A stretch of DNA of 64,000 bases, taken from assembly GCA_030068145.1 (NCBI GenBank), contig JAPJBO010000114.1, forward strand, positions 123,501-187,500, given 5' to 3'. The stretch's first letter is position 1. Each line of letters opens with the position of its first letter. Positions 32,830 through 44,024 of the stretch are shown in pieces. Source of the DNA: Diplonema papillatum (Eukaryota > Euglenozoa > Diplonemea > Diplonemida > Diplonemidae). Below the pieces are notes generated by a model, which was not told the DNA's origin, did no database searches, and was given only the letters and a program-made list of their open reading frames with translations. The position numbers and the translations under genes are program-made.

Positions 32830-34167
32830 AGAATTTACACCGGCAAAGAACAAGGACAGACATCAGAACCAGGGATCAGCGTTTGTGAGCGGGAAATATA
32901 TTCCCTTGTCCGCTGGTACGCACAACGCGGACATTGGCTCTATTTCGATAACTACTACACCAGTGTCCCCTTGATGAACCGTCTTTTTTCGTTGGGGTTT
33001 CACGCATGCGGAACGGTCAGATCCAACCGGAAGGGGCTTCCAGTCTTGCACCAAGTAGAGAATAAAAGAGGACGCGAACAAAAGGCGAAAGAGCCTCAGC
33101 CAGGGGACGTCTTTTTTCGTCAGGCAGGGAACGTGACCTACGTCGAGTGGCACGACAAGCGCCCTGTGAAAATGCTGTCCACGCTTCCTGTTGGGGAAAC
33201 CACTACCACAGTGGAGCGCAAAATCTCCAACAAGGAGACACGCAAGGTGGAGAAGCCGGATATCGTCAGCTCGTACAACACGTACATGGGCGGCGTCGAC
33301 ATGGGCGATCAGCTCATGGCGAGTTGCGGGCGACTCATGAAGGGCCGGCGTTGGTACCTCAAACTTTTTTTCTACTTAGTCGAGGTCTCCACTGTGAATG
33401 CCTACATCGTGTGGAAAATGCTGAGCACTGACAAGAAAGGAAGAACACCTTCACTTCCCGATTTCAAGCGCAAGCTGGTGATGGAGCTCCTTTCCGCCGA
33501 AAAGGACTGCCCAACAGAGTGCTCTACAGAGACGGGACCCCCTTCCAAAAAAACGATACCGCCACCCTCACCTTCGCCCCAATCTGCTCGCAAGACAGAA
33601 AAGGTCTCCACTGTGAATGCCTACATCGTGTGGAAAATGCTGAGCACTGACAAGAAAGGAAGAACACCTTCACTTCCCGATTTCAAGCGCAAGCTGGTGA
33701 TGGAGCTCCTTTCCGCCGAAAAGGACTGCCCAACAGAGTGCTCTACAGAGACGGGACCCCCTTCCAAAAAAACGATACCGCCACCCTCACCTTCGCCCCA
33801 ATCTGCTCGCAAGACAGAAAAGCAGAAGCACGGCGTTGATCACAGGTTGAACGGGCTATTTCACAACCTCGTCAAGCTGGATCAGCAGCGACGGTGCATA
33901 TGCCACGTGCAGCGCAAAGGTGCGCTTTACAAATGCGAGCAGTGTGATGTCCCTCTTTGCCCTGTGCCGTGTTTCGGAAGGTACCACACCATGGCGCAAC
34001 ATCTCTTCGATGACCCAACCATGCAAGGCACCGTTGACCGTTTGAAGGACCCCAACGGCCGGCACTTCAAGAGAGGGAGGGATCGGCTGGCCACAGAATC
34101 GGCAAAGTTGCAAAGAAGTAGTGGAATCAGAGACCCTTTCTTCCCGTCGCTGCACCAAATCAAATGA
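32830..34167 (+). pseudogene. piggyBac transposase, N-terminally truncated
   Basis: The frame opens after TGA at 32827 with no start codon and ends in TGA: IYTGKEQ, then YFDNYYTSVPLMNRLFSLGF (second catalytic Asp), CGTVRSNRKGLP, YMGGVDMGDQL (third Asp region) and a C-terminal cysteine-rich domain (CICHVQRKGALYKCEQCDVP, LCPVPCFGRYHT). The N-terminal half, including the first catalytic Asp, is absent; only ~330 bp of unrelated sequence separates the left TIR from this frame. A 73-codon perfect duplication interrupts the region after NAYIVWKML. It is therefore a non-autonomous, internally deleted copy that could be mobilised only in trans. Confidence 0.85.
33385..33822 (+). repeat. Perfect 219-bp tandem duplication in the transposase
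   Basis: The block beginning GTCTCCACTGTGAATGCC at 33385 repeats at 33604 with no difference that I can see. It encodes VSTVNAYIVWKMLSTDKKG through PSPQSARKTEK twice, in frame. Confidence 0.95.
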
Positions 34168-34654
34168 TCATCTCTTCGCATGCCCGTTTTTCCTTGTCCG
34201 CCTTTGAGCTTTCACCCCCGTCTTTTGCTACTGTCCCATGCTGGCTGGGTCCCAGGTTTCGCGGTGGCATCTGTTCGTCACTCGGGCAACAGTTTTGTCA
34301 GATGAAGGGCGCATTTGAAAGATCTGTGACGTATCTTTCCAAAGAAGCAAACATCGACCACTTTGACCAACATGCACTGGCTGGGTGTGGCTTGGGTCCC
34401 TGGCACGTGCCAGAGCTTGGGTTCTGTAATGGGCACAGGCAAGAACTCGAAAACCCCCAATTTCTGGCCAGCCCCCAAGTTTTGCAGTGGCATCCGCTTG
34501 GCAGCTCGGGCAGCAGTTTTGTCCGATGAAGGGTGCATTTGAAAGATTTGTGACGTATCTTTCCAAAGAAGCAAACATGGATCACTTTCGTTGTGTCTTC
34601 ATAGGCGAGATGATCTCCGCAACCTTTTTTGATTTTTCGACATATATATATGGG

Positions 34655-34832
34655 TAAATTTCCCTTATATCCCACCCCAAACAAATTTGTGCCCTTATAT
34701 CCCACTTCAAACAAATTTTGTGCCCTTATATCCCACTTCAAACTAATTTTGTGCCCTTATATCCCAATCTGGGATATAAGGGCACAAAATTTGTTTGAAG
34801 TGGGATATAGGGGCACAAAATTTGTTTGGTCG
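34655..34832 (+). repeat. Inverted array of GGGATATAAGGGCACAAA units
   Basis: Four copies of TTTGTGCCCTTATATCCCA... run one way, followed by two inverted copies. The central junction GTGCCCTTATATCCCA / TGGGATATAAGGGCAC is a perfect palindrome at about 34751-34786. The same unit recurs at 36500-36610 near the right TIR. Confidence 0.9.
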
Positions 34833-34904
34833 TGTAAAAAGTCTTTTGAGGGAACCGAACCGGCCACCCATGGTGCCGGTGGCATGTGTGCTTTGACTCG
34901 GCCA

Positions 34905-35350
34905 CAACGTCCAAAAATTCCAGGGCAAAATTTTCGACCAAAATTTGCCCCAACATTTTTGCCCACAAAATTTTGCCAACTAGATTATGACCAAAAATCT
35001 GGACCCAAAAATTTCGATGCCAAAAAATTGGACCAAAAATTTGGACCAAAAATCTCGACCAAAAATTTGGACCCAAAGTTTCGACCAAAAATTTCGACCA
35101 AAAATTTTGGACCCAAAATTTAGACCCCAAAAATTGGACCCAAAAATTTCGACCAAAAATTTGGACCCAAAATTTGGACCCAAAATTTCGACCAAAAATT
35201 TCGGACCCAAAATTTCGACCCCAAAAGTTGGACCCCAAAAATTTCGACCAAAAATTGGACCCAAAATTTCGACCAAAGATTTGGACCAAAAATCTCGACC
35301 AAAATTTTCGACCCCAAAAATTTGGACCCCTAAAATTTGACCAAATTTTT
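34905..35350 (+). repeat. Degenerate GACCAAAAATTTSGACC satellite
   Basis: About 25-30 irregular units of GACC(C)AAAAATTT(C/G)GACC. Long frames on both strands (KNLDPKIS..., FWSKFLVEIFG...) are products of the repeat. From 35351 to 36390 the element holds no recognised frame beyond GTTCGGGTT-type short repeats at 35970-36110. Confidence 0.9.
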
Positions 35351-36391
35351 TGACCCAGTCCACCCCCTTCCATCCGTTTTTGGTGTTTCCTTGTCCGTAG
35401 GCATAAAGCTGGCTTCAATGCCCCACCCGAGACGTCTCAAGACGTTCTGGGTGCCTCAGAGCGACTGGTTGCACCGTTTCACAACTTCAAGCTGGCCACC
35501 GCGGCCACACTCGATCCCCGATCGGGTGCCTCAACTTGGGAGGCTCAAGCAAGTACTCAAGAGAACCGCATCAGAGCCAGGTGCCTGGCTGCACCGTCTG
35601 ACCGTGCGGCGTGTCACGGCGTGCCACGCTGACGTTCGGGGCTAATCGCGGTGACAGAACTGTAGTAGCTGGCCAGATGCTACAGCCGAGAGTCAGGCGA
35701 GACAACTGATCTCATCAGACTCATGATCCGTAAGCGAAGATTACTGCAGTGAAGGAAGCTGTGTCCACCGTCGTGCAACCGGTGTGTGTGCAACCAGTTG
35801 CGGTGCAGGCGTGGGCACAACGACAGTTGATGACTTCAGGAAGGAATCAGCCATTCTTGCGCGAGCTGCAGATTCCGTCTGTCGGCAACAGTGTCCGACT
35901 GTGTCGCCACCTTGGGTTGTTAGCCCACCGTCCTCCGCGGTTCTGGCCATCTGTCTTGTAATCTGGGTTCAGTTCCGAGTTTGGTTTCCTATCCGAGGCT
36001 ATCGGGCACTGGTTCAGTTTCGGGTTGAGGTTCGGTTTCGGGTTCGGTTCTGCCACCATCACTCCTCACCCGAACTTCTGGGCTCGGGTTCGATTTCGGG
36101 TTTGGCTCGCCGTGCCAGGGCCCAGGCATGGGCGTCAACTCGCGACACGTGATGTCTCCATGTCACTGCCAATGTCAGGAGCATGGCAGTGCACTCAAAC
36201 GCCACCTTTCGCTGTTGTTCCTGTCTGTCTGAGCACTCAAACTTTGAGTCAAAGCGCACGCGCCCGCTCTCCTCCTTCGTTCGCTGCTGTGACAGGGGCT
36301 GTGCTGCAGTGTGCACGCATGCACGTGGCAATAGCAACAGCAACAGGAGTCCAGCGTCGGGACCCGGCTGGACGAAAAGTTTTTTTTTCGC

Positions 36392-36472
36392 CGTAGGTAT
36401 CCGGATGGTCGAGCCAACCACCCTTGGGTTTCAAGGTGAGTGGTCGGGGGTTCAAGCCCCTCCTCGGCAAGT
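36392..36472 (+). tRNA. tRNA-like sequence, probably a pseudogene
   Basis: GGTCGGGGGTTCAAGCCCCT followed by CCTCGGCA resembles a T-arm plus acceptor 3' strand; GCCGTAGG lies about 72 nt upstream and pairs at 5 of 7 positions. The putative anticodon loop GGGTTTC lacks U33, so a functional tRNA is unlikely. It lies inside the piggyBac element. Confidence 0.25.
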
Positions 36473-36648
36473 TTTCCAGCATTTTCCTCGATTCAAATTT
36501 GTCAAAACAAATTTGTGCCCTTACATCCCAGTTTGGGATAAAAGGACACAAAATTTGTTTGAAGTGGGATATAAGGGCACAAATTTGTTTTGAGTGGGAT
36601 ATAAGGGCATTACACCTATATATATGTCTCCCGTCCGTAAGGGGTTAA

Positions 36649-37595
36649 AAAAAGGCGTAGTTTTGCTGTGCGAAACCCCGATCACATGTCACGTCACATG
36701 TGATCAACATAAACGCGTGAAATCACTTGTAGTTTCCGTCAAGTGGTTCGTGTGCGGGTGCGTTTGGAGGCTTGTTGCTTGCTGTTAATACAGATTACGA
36801 GGGTGTGGGTACTGCGGTTAAAGATTTGCTTGCGTTGATTCGGTTGGTGTGACTAAGTTAGTCTGAACGGTGCTGGGCAATTATTATTCTGCGCGAAGCC
36901 AATGCGACTGGGTTTTTTTTGAACGTATCGTCCCAGTAGATTGTGCTGCGCGTCAATGGTTCTACATGCGATGCTTGATGTGGAGAAGGATGCCGGCTAA
37001 AACTTACTAACTGGCAATGCTACTGGCAGATGGTAAGGATAGCTTCCGACACATCCTCGCAGCTCGACCCCAGAGACTTCTGAGCCGAACCTCCACCGGG
37101 TGATCCCTCCGGCTCACCTTTGTGGTTGTTTGTTGTTGCCAGAGAAAAAGTTCGCTTGAGATACCGTCTTCGGAAACCACATTCCTTCTATGCATCGGCC
37201 AGGTGGGAGGGCATGGACCCTCTTCCTGCGTCCGATTTGCTGGCTCACTCTGTGAATAACAGATTCGGTTGCATTTGGGGTGGGGGGGACGTTGTTATTG
37301 GTGCTGGTTTGAGGGATAAGGAAAAGGTAAGAAATATTTTGCGGTGGCCTCCGTCGGTCTGGTAGTTCGTGCTACTTCCTCCGTTCTTTTACACTCGTTC
37401 TCTTCTCTACTCACTACTGTACGTACTCTTTCACTCTTTTACTCTCTTGGCTAGCCAAAAAAGACTCCTGCGGCCGACATCACGAACACATTCGCAGTGA
37501 ATGTGGTCCTGAGCCCCCCCGCGTGCATACATGTTGAACAGGGGTTGCCATGTAGCCCGCATCGGCCTGAGTCAACCCTGTTTGGGGTGGGGGGG
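36649..37595. other. No gene; short dispersed repeats
   Basis: GGTTCTACATGCGATGCTTG at 36959 recurs at 37744, 38426 and 38768. GAAAAAGTTCGCTTGAGATA (37142) is a family A stub. No supported frame. Confidence 0.45.
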
Positions 37596-37680
37596 GGAAC
37601 TCAGTTTAATGTTTAGGCAGAACACTGCCTTTCATGCATGATTTGAGGCTGGCCTCAAGTCGAGGTTGGGAGAGGGCGTT
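37596..37680 (+). repeat. Family D multi-hairpin repeat with compensatory change
   Basis: Stem 1 AGGCAG-AACA-CTGCCT (37615-37630). Stem 2 is TTGAGGC-TG-GCCTCAA (37643-37658) where the other copies have TTGATGC-TA-GCATCAA. A T-A pair is replaced by G-C on both arms, so pairing is preserved. Confidence 0.85.
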
Positions 37681-37804
37681 GCCAATGCATCTAAAAAATG
37701 GTCTGCTTCACGTTCCTTCTAGTGAATTATGCCAAACGCCAGGGTTCTACATGCGTGCTTGATGTGGCGAAGGAGGCCGACCCGAGCAGCCAAAGCCTCC
37801 ATCA

Positions 37805-37885
37805 GGTGATCTCTGCGGCTTATCTCTCTGCGGCTTATCTCTCTGCGGCTTATCTCTCTGCGGCTTATCTCTCTGCGGCTTACTG
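37805..37885 (+). repeat. 15-bp repeat, five copies
   Basis: CTGCGGCTTATCTCT repeats five times; it is in frame on both strands, which explains the ISRRE... and LSAAY... frames. Confidence 0.95.
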
Positions 37886-38073
37886 TTTTGAAGAAGACGT
37901 ACACGGTGGAGTCCAGTCTCAGAAGCTGGTGCTAAAGCTGGTGTTCCAAGGCAGGGATCTGCACGCGTTTTGGCTGAAAGCACGCCGGCTTTTTTAGAGT
38001 GAAATTTTTTGTGTTTCCGACGATCCCGAATGGACGTACAGATTGGACTATTTTTTTTTAGCGTTTATTTTTG

Positions 38074-38131
38074 AATTCCAGCACCAATGGCGTATATTAA
38101 TGCTGCTCTTAAAAAGCTCGTAGTTGGATCC
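38074..38131 (+). pseudogene. SSU (18S) rRNA fragment
   Basis: AATTCCAGCACCAATGGCGT, ATATTAATGCTGCT, TTAAAAAGCTCGTAGTTGGA match the universal 18S segment after the 530 loop (AATTCCAGCTCCAATAGCGT ... GTTAAAAAGCTCGTAGTTGG) with a handful of changes. It ends abruptly on both sides; the left side abuts a T-run ending TTTAGCG. Confidence 0.8.
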
Positions 38132-38139
38132 AGAGCTCA

Positions 38140-39960
38140 GGTTGCAAGGTGGCCCAGTTTGCTACATGAAACTTACCAGCAGGTGAGTTCCGCTAGTGCG
38201 CCAACAAAAAAGAGAAGACACAAGAGACTCGGGCACACTCTCACTTCTGGTTTATCAGGCGGCTGTTCGTAGCTCGTCACAGCCAGGGAGCCAGGGGCCC
38301 CCAGCAGCCCAAACAAGCAGGAATTGCAGCACGTCGGAGAAGGTCTATACTGATGACAACGCCTGGTCACAAACTAAAAATGGGCACCATTTCTAAGGTA
38401 TTTTTGAGACGTACTCACATGCCCAAAGTGTCAGGGTTCTACATGTTAAGCTTGAGGTGAAAGGGGGGAACCGACACAACCTTCGTGACTAACGTCGTGG
38501 TACAATGCGAGGCGAGAAAAGTGCCAGAGGCACTTCGCGCTTGACCTCAGAAAGGATTGGGCCAGCCACTGACCTCACACCGCACTCAGTCAGGTCTTGG
38601 CACCCAGGGTCCTTTTACGCAGTTCGCCACGCTGTCTCAAGTGATCATCTATCATCCCCCCAGAGCTCTGCCTCATAGGTTCGGATGGCGGTGTGCTGAT
38701 CCTGCTATGCGCTTTGCCCCCGGTTTCCCACTGTGTACGACAGTGTTGTACACATTTCCGAGTGCAAAGGTTCTACATGCGTGATGCTTTAGAGGGAGGC
38801 CAGCCCGAAGTTACCATTCAACGGAACTATAGGGGGGCGTTGTATAATGGTCTAGCTTGACGAGAATTGGAGAGGCTGAAAAAGGTTTTGGGGGTCTACT
38901 TTGGTGTGGTCGGTGGGCCAGTTCCCCGTAGTTCCCCCGTAGTTCAACACGAGGGGGGGGTGTCTTTTTTTTTTCGTTTCTTGTTTTTTTGCTGAGTGCT
39001 TCAGGGATGCAGCCTTGGGTCCTGGAGAGCATTTCTAAGCTACCTTGCACTTTTTCGTCACAAAATAAGGACAATTTTGGGTAATTCGAGCGTCTTAAGA
39101 TCAGAAACCCCAGGAGACAAGCCACCTGGTCCAGGCCAGAATCGGTGAATTTCGGGGGGGAATTCCGTTGTGGTGACCACTTCCCTGCAGTCAGCCCTGG
39201 CGGAGGTGTTGTGGTGGGACGGAAGAGCTACAAAGGTGCAGCACTAGCTCCGAAGAGGAACGAATAGGATGAGAAGGAAGGACAGACTGGGAGTCACGGT
39301 TTGACAGGTAGTGACCAGCAAAAAGGAGAGCAGGAACGGCTCTATCAGAGGCCCCGCGCCGGCCGGGTCGAAGTGATCGCGGGACCGGAGACCTTCGCGG
39401 CGGTCGGAGGAGAGAGGTAGTTCCGGGCGCTGCAGTATTGGCTGGATGGGAAGTGCTGATCGGTCGCCGTCGACTTTGAAGTGTGCACCGGACTGGATCT
39501 TCCGGGCAGTGTCGTAGCGACGACGGACCGGACACTGTTGAGCATGCGCGCGAGGGTACTCGCAAAACTTTTAAAAACCGTCAGTGATGCGCTGGTGCGA
39601 AACGGCGACGGACCGCTTCTGCCAGGCAGGAAACTGGAGAAGATAGGGTCGCTGAGAACGGTGGAAGCCTCACGGGGTACGAGATGAGGCCGATCTTCCG
39701 TGGTGGTACGGAGACGATGGAAGTGCTCGAGACACAGCTGACGACGGCACGAGTTCAGCGGCGAGGCGCGGGGGATGGATCTTTTCCCGACGTACGGAGA
39801 TGGAAGGGCGAAGCGTGCGGCGAGATGGACGGTGTTCAACGACGCTACGGAACACGAAAGGTGGAGTGAGCGGGTGTGCCACGAGCACCAGAAAGTGAAG
39901 TGCGGCGTGTGAAAGCGTCGGGGCAAGTCGGTGGCGTGGTGCTGTGAGGCCCACCACAAG
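38140..39960. other. No confirmed gene
   Basis: GTTCCCCGTAGTTCCCCCGT at 38935 recurs at 41685. Long minus-strand Ser/Arg/His-rich frames at 39345-40298 are probably antisense shadows of the decayed plus-strand gene that follows. Confidence 0.4.
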
Positions 39961-40560
39961 GATGACGACGGCCTAGCGGTGAAGTTCTGCCGGCAACACC
40001 GCATGACGCAATGCGCGACGTGTAAGACGATAGCATAGTGCTGCCGCAACGAACACCTGACCATGGCATGCCGACGTGCGCACTGCAGCCGGCTCGCGGA
40101 CTTGCGAAGTCGAAGGCCCAAACTGTGCTGTCGGAAGGGGCTGGTGCTCCCGGAAGCAGCGGGAGAAGTTGGGACCGAAGAGCGGGAAACCTCATCGCCA
40201 CCGAGAGCGAAGGTCGAGAAGACGGTGCCAACGCGAGCGAAGAAGCGGCAATCGGACTCCGGCGGAGCCGGTATCAAAAGGCGCAAAGGACGCATCAAAG
40301 CGCAAGCGAAGAAGTCGAGCGGGCAGACGACCCCACAGAAGGCAACGCGGTCATCGCCCTAGCGCCTTGAAGAAGCAGAAATCGACGCGCAAGCGATGAA
40401 CCTGGACGAGCAAACGAAGAAGAAGCGAGGCACCAAACGCGCGCCTGAGCGCGACGATCAAGACGAGCTAAAGAGGCGAAAGCATGACACATCACGTACG
40501 AAGAGATAACCGCGACACCTGCGATGCAAATTATCGCCCCAGATTGTTTGCATTCTAACC
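39960..40560 (+). pseudogene. Cys/His-rich coding repeat with basic tail, two in-frame TAGs
   Basis: One frame reads FCRQHRMTQCATCKTIA, TAG, CCRNEHLTMACRRAHCSRLA, a Lys/Arg-rich region (KKRQSDSGGAGIKRRKGRIK), TAG at the end of TRSSP, then RLEEAEIDAQAMNLDEQTKK and a basic end (DELKRRKHDTSRTKR, TAA). The paralogue at 24 kb has GAA (Glu) where the first TAG stands. The frame is otherwise conserved across both stops, so it is a recently inactivated or multicopy element-derived gene. Possible zinc-binding, nuclear-type basic protein; family unknown. Confidence 0.5.
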
Positions 40561-41405
40561 CAAACTATCAGACGGCAACCCGAGCGAGGAGTAAGGTTGG
40601 CAATCAGAATGACAGTCAGAATGGCCATGCTGAAGACAAGGTTGCGTTGCAGGAGGAGAAACTGGTGCTTGGCCGAGGATAAGATGGCTATGGCGGCAGG
40701 GACAGAACAGAGACAGCGAGTCCTTCTTGTGTGGGGTAGTCACGCCTTCGCAGTCCCAGGACCTCCACCCACTTGCTTTCCGGAGAGGGACGAGTTGGAA
40801 TGCAGGTACCGTGTCCAAAGTCTCCCTCTCGCCAGCGAAAGAAGCAAACAAGCCAAGAGCCTCTCCTTGCGCGTCATTCCGACACTCCAATCCCTCTTGG
40901 GTTTGGGCAAGAAGGTGATCCGCAATCACGTTCAGAGGCCCAGGTGGCGTTTGCTTCAGCTCCTCTACTCTGGGAGAAACCGGAAGCTCTCCGGACTGCA
41001 TCCTTCTGTTCCAGAGATCGTAGAGCAGTTTGCCCACAACAACATTAGCCTTGAATCGCATGCTTCGGGTGAGGGCATGCAGTTTATCAAGAAGTAACTT
41101 CTTATCAGCTTCCCTTCCATGCAGACACAAGTTGGACTCAGCTTGCTGAGCAAACACATCCTTTCGTCTATGACTGTCCACATCAAATCACCATGGGACT
41201 CTTGATTGCGTGCTGCCGGCCAATTTTACCTGTGGGCTGTCCAAGATATCCTGCAGATCTTGATCGGCCTCTGCCATCCGTCACGATAACGCGATTATTT
41301 TCAAGGATCTGTACAAGCACGCAATGGTCGTAGCTGAGCTTTTCCTTCAGTCCTCTTGGCGAACGTTGAAGGGCCGGTAGCGAGCTTTGCTTAGGTTCTT
41401 GCAAA
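40561..41405 (-). other. Ambiguous coding segment, both strands open
   Basis: The minus strand 40555-41181 reads ADKKLLLDKLHALTRSMRF, KANVVVGKLLYDLWNRRMQS and a Pro/Cys/His-rich end; the plus strand 40597-41097 is also open (VPEIVEQFAHNNISLESHAS). A minus segment further upstream ends KARYRPFNVRQED. I cannot decide the strand and recognise no domain. It may be a decayed transposon gene. Confidence 0.3.
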
Positions 41406-43156
41406 CGTGAGCCAACCGACTTTTGCGAGTCCTACGATAGCGTTCGAGTCTACTTTTCAACAAATCCTTCATGCGCATTCCACGGCGGCACGAAAGCACC
41501 ACCCCCGACACCCCCTGTCCACCGACACCCCGAAGGCTCCATTTTTCAAAAGGCTTGGGCCTTTTGTGGAGGCCCAAGCAAGAGGAACCGTTTTGGTCAC
41601 TCCAAAGCTCCGGGTTTTGCGCCGGTGCGTGGCGTTCGAAAAAATTCCCCTACAAAAAAAAAAGGACACCCCAAGGTCAGTTCCCCGTAGTTCCCCCGTT
41701 GTTCCCCTTGGCTATACCGACCACACCATACTTTTTACTTTTGTTATTGTTTTTTCGGGGTTCGCGTAACCTTCTTTTCCGGAAGATAACGTTGTCTTTT
41801 CTTTTCTCTCGGGCGCTCTTTTTCTCTCTATCTCTCTCTTTGGCTAGCAAAGCGACTATTGCGACCGACACCACGATCACACTCGTAATGAATGTCACCA
41901 AAGGCTCCCCACTCTACATATTCATTGAGTTCTTTTAAAGTGCAAGTGCCATCAAGGCAGGCGGGCACTGTTGAGCAGGAGTTGCCATGTAGCCCGTACC
42001 GGTCTAAGCCTTCATTGTACCTTCCAGAAGTATCCCCGTTGTTGGGACGGGTCCGACGGTCCGTTAGTCATCAGCTATAGGGGGGCGGGGCTTTTAGAGT
42101 TCGCTTGAAACTCCGTTTTTGCCAGGGCGCAGAAAGTCTTCTAAAAAATTACTAGCGTTATTGTTTTAAAGTCTCCGGTTGACCGTAGAGGCTTGAGTAT
42201 GGCGAGAATTACTGTTACACTACGGGTCAAACTCAAGAAGAGGTTTATCATGCACAACTTTTGCGACACCAAAAAAATTGGGAGCCTGGCTCAGTAAACA
42301 AAGATGGGCCCTTTATGGACGCTGGAAGGCGCAGTGAGACCTATCGAACGAGTACGTTTCCTGCGTTTTTTGCCTTTCGATATGTGGTTGTCCTTCTTCG
42401 CGATGCCGGCAATGCTGTGGCGGTTGACATCAGGTAATGTGCAGGCAAGACACTCGTGCATGTTTAATACTAGCACGATTTTCAAAAGAAGAAATGTGAA
42501 AACGGGAAAAAAAATATGCAAGAAAAATAAGGGAGTGCAAGACTCCGCGAGCAAGGGAGAACTGTAAAGTTAGGGTATTGCCAAAAAAAAAAAAGGGCTT
42601 TCTTTGTGTTTCCGACGATCCCCTTTTTTTGCTTTTCGTGTTTCCGAGCGCGGCCTATTTATTTTTGAGCGTTTCTCCTTCAGAAAGAAACTTTGATCAT
42701 TACCATTTCTGGCCCTGCTCCTACGACTCATGTCCGCCTGTAGTTAGCTCGGGTGATGCCGGGAGAAATCCTAGGAGAGTAGATTCTCATTACGAACCCC
42801 CAACAACCCGGTCCAGCCCAATCCGAAGTAGTGTACATCTTCTTCTTCTTCGGTGAGTTACCCCACTCGACCACCAACATGCATAATGCCCTGTTGTGGG
42901 GGCCATTTTCCTTCTTTTTTTCGTGTTCCGTCTTTGTTTCTCGACAGTTATTCTGCGCGGGTTCGTTCTTAATTATTTGCCCAGAAAATGAGAGATACGT
43001 GAGTAGCGCGAGTTTTGCGGGAGAGAGGAAAATCGATATTCGCTCTCTCACAATATGCGAAAGGGTCCGAGCCGTAAGAGGGTCGGTGATGGGGAGGGCG
43101 GAGAGATATTAGCGTAACCCCCCTCACCGACCGGCACCCTCGACTTTCTTCCGGGG
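41406..43156. other. No gene; repeat pieces
   Basis: Family K (TGCCATCAAGGCAGGCGGGC, CACTGTTGAGCAGGAGTTGC) at 41930-42015; family C at 42150-42205; a family M start (TTTGTGTTTCCGACGATCCC) at 42605. No supported frame. Confidence 0.45.
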
Positions 43157-43700
43157 TTTTAGAAAGGAAATGCTCGACGATGCTGCCCGACAAAGAACAG
43201 AAGGGATCTCAACTGCTGTAACTACCGAACCACGTGGACGTGGTCTACCCCTACACGACAAACACAACAGGTCAAAGTCCTGAGTGAGAGAACAACACAC
43301 GGTGGTGTAAGCGAAGAACGTTGAAGTATGGCTAAAGATAAACTGGTGTCACCTGAGGGGGTAATCTCAGGGCCGCCCACGTGATAAGCCGTTAAGCATC
43401 GAGTTCTTTTAAGTATGCACGAGTAGCATGCACGAGTAGCATGCATGAGTTTTTGAGCATGCACGAGTAGCATGCATGAGTTATTTTAAGTACATGAACC
43501 CGTGATAAGCCGTTAAGCAGCGGCTGCCGGCGTATCCCGTGACACCTTTTGTATGTACGCTATAGAAAGAGTAGCGTTGGCACTCTTACAGGTTCGTTCC
43601 CTCGCAACAAATCAGATTGTGTTTGTACTGTATTTGCCCCTCTACCTCTATCTTTCCACCCTTCCATTCGGAGTCGAAGCAGCTACGTCGAGTATTTCCG
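43157..43700 (-). mobile_element. Family B SINE-like unit split by a family I element
   Basis: The 3' half (43157-43320, minus orientation) and 5' half (about 43605-43700) of one B unit are separated exactly where the intact copies read GAAGAACAAATCAG. Confidence 0.75.
43321..43604 (+). mobile_element. Family I element inserted in a B unit, with internal minisatellite
   Basis: Starts GTTGAAGTATGGCTAAAG, ends CTTACAGGTTCGTTCCCTCG; AAC is present at both junctions and once in intact B units. Compared with the copy at 29080 it has an extra block of CATGCACGAGTAG/CATGCATGAG units at about 43417-43482. Confidence 0.7.
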
Positions 43701-43899
43701 GGGGTTCGGGTCTAAATCCTGGTTGGCACCTTGTCGACTCCTCGAGGGGGGGAGCAGGATTCCCGAGGTTCAAGGGCGGGAATAAAGAGATACGCCACAT
43801 ATCTTTTCATCCCCGCCCTTGAAAGCTGTTTTCGACACACCTATCCCAACCTTCCGGCGTATCTAGGAAATGGGCTATTTAACGACCCCTGTGGAGGTC

Positions 43900-43919
43900 G
43901 CTGGTCGGTAAGGGGTTAA
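43900..43919 (+). repeat. Possible solo piggyBac-type terminus
   Basis: GGTCGGTAAGGGGTTAA resembles the right terminus at 36631-36648 (CCGTCCGTAAGGGG + TTAA). No matching left end was found, so it may be a remnant or chance. Confidence 0.3.
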
Positions 43920-44024
43920 TGTTCAGGCAGAACTACGGCATGGGAGGGAGGGGGATCTGGCGGAGTTAGGTAGGAACAGAATAGAGAGGAAAACGGCGTT
44001 CTCTCTCTACCATGGGTGTTGCGG

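Larger units (their letters stand above)
32481..36648 (+). mobile_element. piggyBac-type DNA transposon, complete ends
   Basis: TTAA (32481-32484) precedes CCCCTTACGGACGG (32485-32498). The right end is the exact inverse, CCGTCCGTAAGGGG (36631-36644), followed by TTAA (36645-36648). TTAA target duplication is the hallmark of piggyBac elements. The 4160-bp element contains a truncated transposase, short repeats around 34.3-34.6 kb (GTGACGTATCTTTCCAAAGA twice), inverted ATATAAGGGCAC units, an AAATTTGGACC satellite and a tRNA-like segment. Confidence 0.9.

Noticed and set aside
34738-35418. Phe/Gly/Lys-rich repetitive proteins on both strands
   Set aside because: Translations of the degenerate AAATTTGGACC satellite.
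39345-40298. 317-residue minus-strand protein
   Set aside because: Ser/Arg/His-rich and antisense to the decayed Cys/His-rich frame, whose paralogue at 24 kb supports the plus strand.
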